Positions 26,483 through 34,334 of a stretch of 64,000 nucleotides of DNA are shown here, one piece after another. Numbering within the stretch: position 1 is the stretch's first letter; each line of letters opens with the position of its first letter. Made by a program: the position numbers and the translations under genes. The DNA is from an uncultured Flavobacteriales bacterium. Its GTDB lineage: Bacteria > Bacteroidota > Bacteroidia > Flavobacteriales_D > Crocinitomicaceae. The DNA lies in NCBI GenBank assembly GCA_903939755.1, contig CAJAII010000020.1, positions 152,322 to 216,321 on the forward strand, written 5' to 3'. Under the pieces are notes generated by a model, which was not told the origin of the DNA, did not search any database, and was given only the letters and a program-made list of their open reading frames with translations.

Positions 26483-26812
26483 TTAATTAAAATGATTTTT
26501 GGCCAATTCTAATGAACTATAAATACTAAATACTTCGTGAATTTTAGTTATTTCAAAAAGTTTAGTTAGGCCGTCGTTTGGATTTAATAACACGGTGTCG
26601 CCACCATTAATTCTCGATTTTGTCAATATTTTGACCATAAATGCAATGCCACTGGAATTGGTATGCGTAAGCAAAGATAAATCAAGTATGATTTTCCAAT
26701 TTTCAATATTTTCAAGTTCATTTCTCATCGGAAGAATATCAGCGTCTGATAAAATTTTTCCTGAAATTGAAAAGCAGGTAACCTCTGTGGTAGAAATGTT
26801 GAATTCGATCAT
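26483..26812 (-). CDS. STAS-domain anti-sigma-antagonist-like protein
   Basis: The 109-residue protein is a lone STAS domain: alternating strands and helices with [16 protein letters not shown] and then [15 protein letters not shown]. The Ser of NSSGI matches the site phosphorylated in SpoIIAA-like proteins. Such proteins normally act with a serine kinase/anti-sigma factor, and none is nearby. Its ATG overlaps the stop of the Fur-like gene (ATGA), and purA follows by 7 bp. The partner and target are unknown. Confidence 0.8.
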   Translation of the reverse strand: MIEFNISTTEVTCFSISGKILSDADILPMRNELENIENWKIILDLSLLTHTNSSGIAFMVKILTKSRINGGDTVLLNPNDGLTKLFEITKIHEVFSIYSSLELAKNHFN

Positions 26813-27243
26813 TTTTTATCTTTTTTTACGCCATAAAAATAAAGCGAGTGATGCTGTATTTCAACATCAAAAATGCTTTCAATAGTTGTTTTTATTTGTT
26901 GTATTCTTGGATCACAAAATTCTTTTACTTCATTGGTATCCGTAAAAATTAAATGATCATGTTGTTTAGAACCATGAGATTTTTCAAAATGGGCTAAATT
27001 TTTGCCAAATTGGTGCTTGGTAACTAAATTACATGCAAGTAATAAATCAATTGTATTATATAAAGTTGCTCTTGAAACGCGGTAATTATTGTTTTTCATA
27101 TTGATGTACAATGTTTCAATATCAAAATGTCCATTATAGTTGTAAATTTCTGATAATATGGCGTAGCGTTCAGGTGTTTTTCTATGCCCATTTTGTGCTA
27201 AATAAGCAGCAAATATTCCTTTTACTTTAAGTTGAAGTTCCAA
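26809..27243 (-). CDS. Fur-family transcriptional regulator lacking the CxxC zinc pair
   Basis: The 144-residue protein has a Fur winged helix ([42 protein letters not shown]) and the dimerisation motif [12 protein letters not shown]. In most Fur proteins the HDHLIC segment is followed by a CxxC structural zinc pair. Here it reads [18 protein letters not shown], with only one cysteine, and the C-terminal CxxC is also absent. Metal sensing may therefore differ. The start is a TTG at 27243, because no earlier ATG or GTG exists in frame. It has a well-formed promoter at 27268-27296. Confidence 0.85.
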   Translation of the reverse strand: MELQLKVKGIFAAYLAQNGHRKTPERYAILSEIYNYNGHFDIETLYINMKNNNYRVSRATLYNTIDLLLACNLVTKHQFGKNLAHFEKSHGSKQHDHLIFTDTNEVKEFCDPRIQQIKTTIESIFDVEIQHHSLYFYGVKKDKK

Positions 27244-27267
27244 TTATTAAATTATTTCACGTACGTA

Positions 27268-27296
27268 CAAATGTAACTATTTCTTTCAAAGTACAA
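27268..27296 (-). promoter_or_regulatory. Promoter of the Fur-STAS-purA-OstA operon
   Basis: On the minus strand a TTG (27296-27294), an 18-base spacer and TACATTTG (27275-27268) match the Bacteroidota -33/-7 promoter. Transcription would start near 27263, about 20 bases before the TTG start codon. A GTACGTAC palindrome at 27261-27268 overlaps the start region and could be an operator (inference). Confidence 0.65.
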
Positions 27297-27346
27297 TGTT
27301 CCTTATTTTTAGTTTTTTGTTCTATTTTTCAATATCGAATTTCTTG

Positions 27347-27376
27347 TTGCTGTTCAATAAAAGATACTTAATTTTG
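27347..27376 (+). promoter_or_regulatory. Promoter of the GT2 glycosyltransferase gene, possibly leaderless
   Basis: TTG (27347-27349), a 19-base spacer and TAATTTTG (27369-27376) form a full Bacteroidota promoter. The last G is only 3 bases before the ATG at 27380, so the transcript would begin at or next to the start codon. Confidence 0.6.
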
Positions 27377-27379
27377 CAT

Positions 27380-28129
27380 ATGCTTAATGGAAAAAAGATC
27401 TGTATCGTATTGCCTGCTTATAATGCTGCAGATACATTGGAAATGACCTACAATGAGATTCCTTTTGATATTGTGGATGAAGTTGTTTTGGTGGATGATG
27501 CAAGTAAAGATGCGACTACCGAACTCGGCAAAAAACTGGGGATAAAACATTTGATTCGTCATGAAAAAAACAGGGGGTATGGTGGTAATCAAAAATCGTG
27601 TTATCAAAAAGCGTTGTCCCTTAACGCTGACATTATTATTATGTTGCACCCAGATTATCAATATACGCCTAAGTTAATTTATGCTATGTCATCTGTGATT
27701 GCTTTTGATGTGTATCCCGTTGTTATGGGTTCAAGGATATTGGGAAAAGGGGCGAGGAAAGGAGGAATGCCTTTGTATAAATACATTGCGAATCGTTGCT
27801 TAACCTTGGGACAAAATATCTTGATGGGACAAAAGCTTTCGGAATATCATACCGGATACCGTGCTTTCTCTAAAGAAATTTTTGATAATATTGATATTGA
27901 AAGAAATTCTGATGACTTCATTTTCGATAATCAAATGCTGGCTCAAATATTTTATGCAGGTTTTGAAATTGGAGAAATTACCTGTCCTACAAAATATTTT
28001 GAAGAGGCTTCTTCTATCAATTTTAGTAGGTCGGTGCAATATGGTCTTGGCGTTGTTGGTGTTTCTATCAGTTATCGTTTGGCACGTTGGGGCCTTACTA
28101 AGCCAAGCATTTTTCTCCCAAAAAAGTAA
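27380..28129 (+). CDS. GT2 family glycosyltransferase (dolichyl-phosphate-mannose-synthase-like)
   Basis: I start the gene at the ATG at 27380 (249 residues, beginning MLNGKKICIVLPAYNAADTL). The longer reading would add a hydrophobic stretch upstream of the promoter. GT-A motifs are present: LPAYNAADT, VVLVDDASKDAT, RGYGGNQKSCYQKAL, IIIMLHPDYQY (D-x-D-like) and HTGYRAFSKEIFD. Proteins of this type transfer sugars to polyprenyl phosphate or glycans. No C-terminal membrane helices are seen. It is divergent from the Fur operon and lies 28 bp before ettA. Confidence 0.88.
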   Translation: MLNGKKICIVLPAYNAADTLEMTYNEIPFDIVDEVVLVDDASKDATTELGKKLGIKHLIRHEKNRGYGGNQKSCYQKALSLNADIIIMLHPDYQYTPKLIYAMSSVIAFDVYPVVMGSRILGKGARKGGMPLYKYIANRCLTLGQNILMGQKLSEYHTGYRAFSKEIFDNIDIERNSDDFIFDNQMLAQIFYAGFEIGEITCPTKYFEEASSINFSRSVQYGLGVVGVSISYRLARWGLTKPSIFLPKK

Positions 28130-28157
28130 TTCACACACTTAATTTAATTTGCAGCAT

Positions 28158-29840
28158 ATGTCTGATGATAAAAAAGTAATTTTTTCTATGGTAGGGGTTT
28201 CTAAAGCTACGCCTCAAGGAAAACAAATTATAAAAAACATTTACCTCTCTTTCTTTTATGGAGCTAAAATTGGAATTATTGGTTTAAATGGTTCTGGAAA
28301 ATCAACAGTAATGAAAATTATTGCTGGTTTAGATCAAGCCTTTCAAGGTGATGTCGTTTTTTCTCCTGGTTATACAGTTGGTTATTTACCCCAAGAACCA
28401 GAACTTGATCCAACTAAAACAGTGAAAGATGTGGTGCTTGAAGGGGCAAGCGAAACGGTTAATGTCCTAAAAGAATACGAGGAAATTAATGCTTCATTCA
28501 TGGATGAAGAGGTCTTGAATGATCCTGATAAGATGGATAAATTAATCGCAAGACAAGGAGAGGTTCAAGATAAAATTGATGCCTTGGATGCTTGGGAGTT
28601 AGATAATAAATTGGAAAGGGCGATGGATGCATTGCGCTGTCCTCCTGATGATCAATTGATTGCAACACTTTCCGGTGGAGAAAAAAGACGGGTGGCGCTG
28701 TGCCGTTTGTTACTTCAAAACCCTGATATCTTGTTATTAGATGAACCTACGAATCACTTGGATGCCGAATCAATTGATTGGCTTGAACAGCATTTACAAC
28801 AATACGCTGGGACTGTGATTGCCGTTACCCACGACCGTTATTTTTTAGATAATGTGGCAGGTTGGATTTTAGAATTGGATAGGGGGGAAGGCATTCCTTG
28901 GAAAGGAAATTATACGTCGTGGTTAGAACAAAAGTCGAATCGTTTGAAAGACGAGGAGAAATCAGAGTCTAAACGTCAAAAAATGTTGCTCCGTGAGTTA
29001 GATTGGGTTCGGATGAATCCAAAAGCACGACAAGCGAAAAGTAAGGCGAGGCTTCAGAATTATGATAAAATGCTTTCGGAAGATGTTCAAGCCAAAGAAG
29101 CAATGCTTGAAATGCCCATTCCAAATGGACCTCGTTTGGGGAATAACGTAATCGAAGCGGCACATGTAGCTAAATCGTTTGGGGATAAATTATTGTATGA
29201 TGATTTGAATTTTAGTTTGCCACCTGCAGGAATTGTTGGGATTATTGGACCAAACGGTGCAGGAAAAACAACCATCTTCAAAATGATTATGGACGAATTA
29301 GACGTTGATGCTGGAGAATTTAAGGTGGGTGAAACAGTAAAAATTGGGTATGTTGACCAATCACATAAGGATGTCAATCCAGAAAAAACAGTCTTTGATG
29401 TGGTTTCTAATGGCTTGGAATACGTGGAGGTTGGAAATCAGAAAATAAATTCTAGGGCATATTTGTCGAAATTTAACTTTAGCGGATCGGACCAAAATAA
29501 GAAGGTTGGAATTCTATCTGGTGGAGAGCGTAACCGCTTGCATTTAGCGATGACCTTAAAAACAGAAGCAAATGTGCTCTTGTTGGATGAACCTACCAAT
29601 GATATCGATATTAATACCTTGCGTGCATTAGAGGAAGGAATTCAAAATTTCGCCGGTTGTGCCGTTGTCATTTCTCACGATCGTTGGTTTTTAGATCGAA
29701 TTTGTACGCATATATTAGCTTTCGAAGGTGATTCAAAGGTCTATTGGTACGAAGGTTCTTATTCTGAATACGAAGAAAATCGTAAAAAACGATTGGGAGA
29801 TGCCGGTCCAAAAAGAATTAAATACCGAAAAATCGTATAA
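28158..29840 (+). CDS. ettA: ABC-F ATPase, energy-dependent translational throttle EttA
   Basis: The ATG at 28158 gives 560 residues, the usual EttA length. An in-frame TTG nine bases earlier is less likely. Two ABC cassettes are present: Walker A GLNGSGKST and GPNGAGKTT, signatures LSGGEKRRVAL and LSGGERNRLHL, and Walker B LLLDEPTNHLD and LLLDEPTNDID. They are joined by the charged PtIM linker with MNPKARQAKSKARLQNY. There are no membrane segments. EttA binds the ribosomal E site and gates the first elongation step according to ATP level. The stop codon directly touches the stop of the convergent sulfotransferase gene. Confidence 0.95.
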   Translation: MSDDKKVIFSMVGVSKATPQGKQIIKNIYLSFFYGAKIGIIGLNGSGKSTVMKIIAGLDQAFQGDVVFSPGYTVGYLPQEPELDPTKTVKDVVLEGASETVNVLKEYEEINASFMDEEVLNDPDKMDKLIARQGEVQDKIDALDAWELDNKLERAMDALRCPPDDQLIATLSGGEKRRVALCRLLLQNPDILLLDEPTNHLDAESIDWLEQHLQQYAGTVIAVTHDRYFLDNVAGWILELDRGEGIPWKGNYTSWLEQKSNRLKDEEKSESKRQKMLLRELDWVRMNPKARQAKSKARLQNYDKMLSEDVQAKEAMLEMPIPNGPRLGNNVIEAAHVAKSFGDKLLYDDLNFSLPPAGIVGIIGPNGAGKTTIFKMIMDELDVDAGEFKVGETVKIGYVDQSHKDVNPEKTVFDVVSNGLEYVEVGNQKINSRAYLSKFNFSGSDQNKKVGILSGGERNRLHLAMTLKTEANVLLLDEPTNDIDINTLRALEEGIQNFAGCAVVISHDRWFLDRICTHILAFEGDSKVYWYEGSYSEYEENRKKRLGDAGPKRIKYRKIV

Positions 29841-30905
29841 TTAAACCGGGATCGATTTTCTTCGGTTTCGACGTTTTTTTAATTTTAATTTCAATCCTAG
29901 CGGAAGCTGCAAATAGAGCTTTAGCAAGAAAGGTCGGTATAGAAACGCTAAAATTTGATATGCGGAAAAACGAATACTACTGGATTTTTTTTCTGCTATG
30001 TCCTCATAGCTAAAGGATTTAAGCTGATTTTGGCATTGCCCTTCTATAATTCGCAGGTCTTTTTCGGATAAAAATGCCTTGTATTGTCCTATCTTCGATT
30101 CGTCTAGCGGGGTACGAATACCAGTATGAAAACGCAATAGCTTATCCGTAAAATCAGCTTCAATTAAATGTTTTTTACTCATCACAAATTTTTCAAAAAC
30201 GCCGGTGGTTTCTTTCATCTTGGAATCATAGTCAAGGGATAAAAAAGTACAAATTTTTTGAAGTGCTGTTTCTGTGCTACGAATTAAGTCCTCAAATTTG
30301 ATAATTAGGCGTTTGTTTTCAGGAAGGGTAAGCATTCTCGAGTAAGCACCTTTCCAGATGGCTGTTAAGAAAAATGGATGCTTATTCCAATTTAATTTAC
30401 GGATACTTTTGGATACAATGTTGTCGCGAACGTCTCTTGTCAAAAGTAGGAACTTGGCGCTTGGGAATAATTGTTGAATGGCAGTAAGGTGATACACATA
30501 CTTAATTTGCTTGTCCACGATCACGCGAACGGTTGATTTATTCTTTTGATCGGATTCATAAAAATTGAGGTAGCTAATCTTTACGATTCGCTCATAGGTC
30601 AATAGGGCTTTATTTGCCAATAATTCCGAATGGAAAGTAGCTCTTTGGGTGAAATATAGCGCCATGTTCTTATCTGCTAATAAGAAAAAATCATCGACAT
30701 AGGAGGAAATATCTTCGTCTGTCCAAGTTACTATTTTATGGTAGTTAGGATATAAATACAGCGCAAACGGTTCTTCGGAAGGCGAAATAATTTCAGGATG
30801 TAAATTCAACATCAAACTTAGTAGTGAACTACCTGTCCGTTCGGTACATAAAATAAAATGAATGCTTATATCATCTAATGATTTCGCATCGTATACTGTA
30901 GACAT
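29841..30905 (-). CDS. Sulfotransferase family protein (first)
   Basis: The ATG at 30905 gives 354 residues starting MSTVYDAKSLDD. Longer in-frame starts lie in a likely promoter region (TATTTTG near 30937-30943). The PAPS 5'-phosphosulfate loop is FILCTERTGSSLLSLML, and the 3'-phosphate element LLLTRDVRDNIVSKSIRKL follows at about residues 170-190. A very basic tail (LKLKKRRNRRK) ends the protein. Such enzymes sulfate glycans, lipids or small molecules with PAPS, and the acceptor is unknown. It converges on ettA with no intergenic base. Confidence 0.85.
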   Translation of the reverse strand: MSTVYDAKSLDDISIHFILCTERTGSSLLSLMLNLHPEIISPSEEPFALYLYPNYHKIVTWTDEDISSYVDDFFLLADKNMALYFTQRATFHSELLANKALLTYERIVKISYLNFYESDQKNKSTVRVIVDKQIKYVYHLTAIQQLFPSAKFLLLTRDVRDNIVSKSIRKLNWNKHPFFLTAIWKGAYSRMLTLPENKRLIIKFEDLIRSTETALQKICTFLSLDYDSKMKETTGVFEKFVMSKKHLIEADFTDKLLRFHTGIRTPLDESKIGQYKAFLSEKDLRIIEGQCQNQLKSFSYEDIAEKKSSSIRFSAYQILAFLYRPFLLKLYLQLPLGLKLKLKKRRNRRKSIPV

Positions 30906-31099
30906 ATTGAATATTGTAGATTGTTGAATCGTCTTGCAAAATACCAATAAAATAGGAATCTTTTAAGTTGTTAGTGGATTTAGTGCTGGGATTTTACGTT
31001 TATGGATCTTATGTAACCATTCAATCATATTTCATTCTGAAAAAAGTGATATGCAAGGGTAATACATTTAATTCAAATAAACACCTATAATCAAGTAAC

Positions 31100-31885
31100 A
31101 TGAATCTCCCTATTCTTCTACTTTCTATGTGCCTTGTTGGTTCATTAGTAGCACAAAATTCGCCCGCCTTGAATCAAAAAACGGCTGTTTTGATCATCGG
31201 TATGGAGGCGCAAGATGGAGTCGTTGAGTCATTCGATGGCTATGCCAACTTGCTTACTAGTAAGGGAATCTTTGTGTACAAATTCTATTATCCTAAAGCC
31301 AGTTGGGAGGATATTGTTCCGCTTGCTAATAAATGTTCTTTTCTACTTTATTCTGGACATGGTTGTTCAAATTGTGGCTTGGATAATGAATATGGGGGAA
31401 TGGTTATTAACGATTTTGTTTCTGCTCAAGCTATCGTAAATGATTTGCATTTTGAAAATTATCCTATCATTATTTATAACCATGCTTGTGGTTCAGCTGG
31501 TACTTCTTCATCTGATCCAAATGAGATTGGCGTGAAAGAGGCGATTAATCGAATTACGGATACAGCTTTACCTTTTTTTATGTCCGGAGCTGCTGCTTAT
31601 TTTGCAACGAATTATTATGGCGGTCCTGAAGAAATCCTCGAGGCAATTTTTGAAGGAAAGTCAGCTACGGAATTATTTAAAGTGCAAATTCAGTATGGAG
31701 ATCATGTCGTTAATAATAAGCCGATTGTAAATAGTCCCTATTTCAATAATTGTAACTTAGGAGTTTCTTGCACAAAGGAATTAGTGAACAATTCAAATTC
31801 AACGGTAAAAATAGATTATAATTTTGCCTATATCGCACCACCTGGATTCAGATTTGTAACGATAGAACCAGTCGCCAAAAACTGA
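31100..31885 (+). CDS. Secreted caspase-like (clan CD) protein
   Basis: The 261-residue protein has a signal peptide (residues 1-19, ending LVA). A caspase/gingipain-like core follows: TAVLIIGMEAQDG as the first strand, FLLYSGHGCSNCG with a His at residue 87, and IIIYNHACGSAGTSS with a Cys at residue 130, matching the His-Gly and Ala-Cys dyad of clan CD peptidases. FFMSGAAAYFATNYYGG and ELFKVQIQYGD continue the fold. No T9SS tail or lipobox is seen, so a periplasmic place is likely. It is monocistronic or paired with the following DUF4846 gene 121 bp away. Peptidase activity is inferred from the dyad only. Confidence 0.7.
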   Translation: MNLPILLLSMCLVGSLVAQNSPALNQKTAVLIIGMEAQDGVVESFDGYANLLTSKGIFVYKFYYPKASWEDIVPLANKCSFLLYSGHGCSNCGLDNEYGGMVINDFVSAQAIVNDLHFENYPIIIYNHACGSAGTSSSDPNEIGVKEAINRITDTALPFFMSGAAAYFATNYYGGPEEILEAIFEGKSATELFKVQIQYGDHVVNNKPIVNSPYFNNCNLGVSCTKELVNNSNSTVKIDYNFAYIAPPGFRFVTIEPVAKN

Positions 31886-32006
31886 TTGGATAGACTGGGT
31901 TTATAAATCGTTATTTATTAGATGTTTAATAAAATAGGTACATTAGTACATCCATTTAATTAAAATAGGAATCACTTTTTTAGAACTACTCAAAAAATCC
32001 TTCATT

Positions 32007-32834
32007 ATGAAATCAAAGATTTTTAACGTCATTATACTGTTAACATCAGCATTGCTAACAGCCTGTAACGAAAGTACTGCACAAGAAACATCTTTGTTAA
32101 AAAATCCGACTGACGATACGACTTCAATTTCAGCGCATTCCATCATTAATCAGGAAGGAATGCTTGTAAAAACAAGATTCAATGTTCCTGAAGGATTTAA
32201 AAGACTTGAAGCTGCACCGAATTCTTGGGAATCGTTCCTCCAAAATCTTCCGTTAAAATTACACGGTTCTCAAGTAAAACATTATAATGGAACTCTTAAA
32301 TTAAACACTTCGGCCTACCTAGCTGTCGTTGATTTACCAATTGGAACTAAAGACCTTCATCAATGCGCTGATGCGATAATGAGGCTTAGGGCTGATTATT
32401 TTAATGCTCAGGAAAGATACAGTGAAATTGAATTTTTGTTTGTGAGCGGCAAAAAATCCAATTACAAAACATGGCTTGGCTCACGTCTTCCAAACGCAAA
32501 GAATTATTGGGCGTATTTAGAGAATGTTTTCAATTTTGCAAGTACTTTATCATTGAATAAACAATTGATTCATGTCGAGATAGATCAACTTCAGATTGGG
32601 GACGTATTTATTAAAGGGGGAAGTCCTGGACATGCGGTGATTGTTGTTGATAAATGCACAAATGCAAAAGGAGAAGTTAAGTTTATGTTAGCTCAAAGCT
32701 ATATGCCAGCTCAAGAAACACAAATTCTTGTAAATCCAGCAACTCCTGAAAATCCATGGTATGATTTGAATTTTGGAGACTACTTATACAGCGCTGAATA
32801 TACCTTCACAAAAGATCAACTGAAAAGATTCTAA
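32007..32834 (+). CDS. DUF4846 lipoprotein
   Basis: The 275-residue protein has a lipoprotein signal (LLTSALLTAC, Cys at about 20). It then carries the DUF4846 features: FNVPEGFKRLEAAPNSWESFLQNLPL as the opening conserved region, LDLP-like VVDLPIGTKDLHQCADAIMRLRADY, and the late motif IGDVFIKGGSPGHAVIVVD. The domain is common in Bacteroidota lipoproteins, and its activity is unknown. It lies on the same strand as the caspase-like gene. A joint role is only suggested by order. Confidence 0.85.
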   Translation: MKSKIFNVIILLTSALLTACNESTAQETSLLKNPTDDTTSISAHSIINQEGMLVKTRFNVPEGFKRLEAAPNSWESFLQNLPLKLHGSQVKHYNGTLKLNTSAYLAVVDLPIGTKDLHQCADAIMRLRADYFNAQERYSEIEFLFVSGKKSNYKTWLGSRLPNAKNYWAYLENVFNFASTLSLNKQLIHVEIDQLQIGDVFIKGGSPGHAVIVVDKCTNAKGEVKFMLAQSYMPAQETQILVNPATPENPWYDLNFGDYLYSAEYTFTKDQLKRF

Positions 32835-32908
32835 TGTAATAAATAGTTAAATCAAATGATCAATAAGTGGTTAAAGATACGTGCAATTTTATCTCAATTC
32901 TTTTCATC

Positions 32909-33139
32909 TTATTTTTTGCCACAGTCTAGCATTCGTTGCAATTGATCCACGGAAGACACCTCTTTATCGATCCAAGCGCATTCCTTGGCTTTTAATTCTT
33001 GTTCTTCTTTTGATAACTCAAATGCATCCGTAATAGCAGTTTTTATATCCATGCATTCGCAAAAGTCTCTTTTGTTTTCACACGAACTTTGAGTAAGAAG
33101 CAAAACCGTTAAGAATAAATAATAGCTGTATTTTTTCAT
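32909..33139 (-). CDS. Small CxCxD lipoprotein, family member D
   Basis: The 76-residue protein has a lipoprotein signal (TVLLLTQSSC, Cys at about 20), then FCECMDIKTAITDAFEL, a Cys in KAKECAWIDKEV, and ends LDCGKK. The CxCxD start and the two later Cys match the tandem family at 16337-17473, but the CPSY ending is replaced by DCGKK. It is 15 kb from its relatives and alone. Function is unknown. Confidence 0.65.
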   Translation of the reverse strand: MKKYSYYLFLTVLLLTQSSCENKRDFCECMDIKTAITDAFELSKEEQELKAKECAWIDKEVSSVDQLQRMLDCGKK

Positions 33140-33329
33140 CGTTAAATTTTAATTCTAATTACTCACTCTTATTTTTATTTGCTGAAATTAAGAAAACAAC
33201 TTGAAAATAAATGAAATAGCGAAGTACTTTTTTTTTAATCGTCTATTTTATTTTGTCCTATTTGTGATAAATAGACAAAGTATTTTTCAATAGTTGAAAG
33301 TGTAATTGTATCACTGCTAATTTGATTTT

Positions 33330-34334
33330 TTATCCCATCTTCTTCTTCAAGCGCCACAATTTAAGTTTAATTGGTAGGTGATAGATAATGTGTTCTTTGT
33401 AGACATCATACAGCGCTCTCAAGTACCAGGGTAAATGTTTCATTACCAAAAGAAAATAAATTCTTTTATTGCTAGACTCGGGTAAATAGCCAAATTTTTC
33501 TCCGTACTTGCTGCAAATGCAATCGCATTGTTCAATTTCTGTGGTAGAAAGTTGATTTTTCCAAGCCTCAATTTTACTTGAATGCATTGGTTTTGATAGT
33601 CCAGCGAAGTGCCCGTCTACAAATCGTTTTGTTTTTTCTTCAACGACTGTCTCACTAATATTATAAACCATTCGCTCCGATAGCATACTGGATTCAAAGG
33701 GAAGGGTTAAAAAGTCGCAAATTTTTGAAATTTCCGCGGTTTCATTTACAACTAAATCTTCGTATCGAATGACTAAACAATCGCTATTTTCACTTAACTT
33801 ATTTATTTCTTTAAAGAAGAACCGCCACCTAAAGGCATTGTAAATGATGTTACCAGGTTTGTTTAACGGTTTTGATTTTCGACTCAATACATTCGCCCGA
33901 TAATCTCTTACAATGATGATGAAATTTGGGTCTTTACTTAACCTTTTAAGTTGGTTATAATGAAATGAATAAAATGGGTTTTTATCGACATATTGATCTG
34001 CAGTACCTGTTTTTTTTGCTATTTCGAATTCTGCGAAAACATGTTGAATAAATGATTCGTAGTCATTATATTCTGTTTTATCTGTGAATAGCTCCTTAGC
34101 GTGTAAATCGACTAAAGCCAACGGTCGTATTTTTTGTATGTAACTAAGGTATACGGCGGTTTGTTTTTCGAGTGTTAAATGGCGTTTATTTATATTTTTA
34201 TATTTCGCTGCAAAGAAAATACTGATGGGAATTTCAGGAATTGCCTTAATACTTGAATGGGCATTCAATATAGTGGTAAGGAGCGTGCTCCCTGATCTAC
34301 CTATGCCAATAATGTAATTTATCTTTGATTTGAT
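33330..34334 (-). CDS. Sulfotransferase family protein (second), apparent ATC start
   Basis: The open frame holds a full sulfotransferase P-loop, IIGIGRSGSTLLTT, but no ATG, GTG or TTG lies upstream of it before the in-frame stop at 34349-34347. The first standard start (TTG at 34268) would delete the PAPS-binding loop. An ATC at 34334-34332 overlaps the stop of the upstream gene as TAATC, exactly where a coupled TAATG would be, and gives a 334-residue protein starting (M)KSKINYIIGIGRSG. The 3'-phosphate element FIIIVRDYRANVLSRKSK and the basic C-terminus are present. The acceptor is unknown. The start could be a real non-canonical codon, a recent mutation or a base error. Confidence 0.75.
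   Translation of the reverse strand: MKSKINYIIGIGRSGSTLLTTILNAHSSIKAIPEIPISIFFAAKYKNINKRHLTLEKQTAVYLSYIQKIRPLALVDLHAKELFTDKTEYNDYESFIQHVFAEFEIAKKTGTADQYVDKNPFYSFHYNQLKRLSKDPNFIIIVRDYRANVLSRKSKPLNKPGNIIYNAFRWRFFFKEINKLSENSDCLVIRYEDLVVNETAEISKICDFLTLPFESSMLSERMVYNISETVVEEKTKRFVDGHFAGLSKPMHSSKIEAWKNQLSTTEIEQCDCICSKYGEKFGYLPESSNKRIYFLLVMKHLPWYLRALYDVYKEHIIYHLPIKLKLWRLKKKMG

Noticed and set aside
27296..27379. An N-terminal membrane segment on the GT2 glycosyltransferase
   Set aside because: The open frame upstream of 27380 is hydrophobic, but it contains the gene's own promoter (27347-27376), so it is unlikely to be translated.
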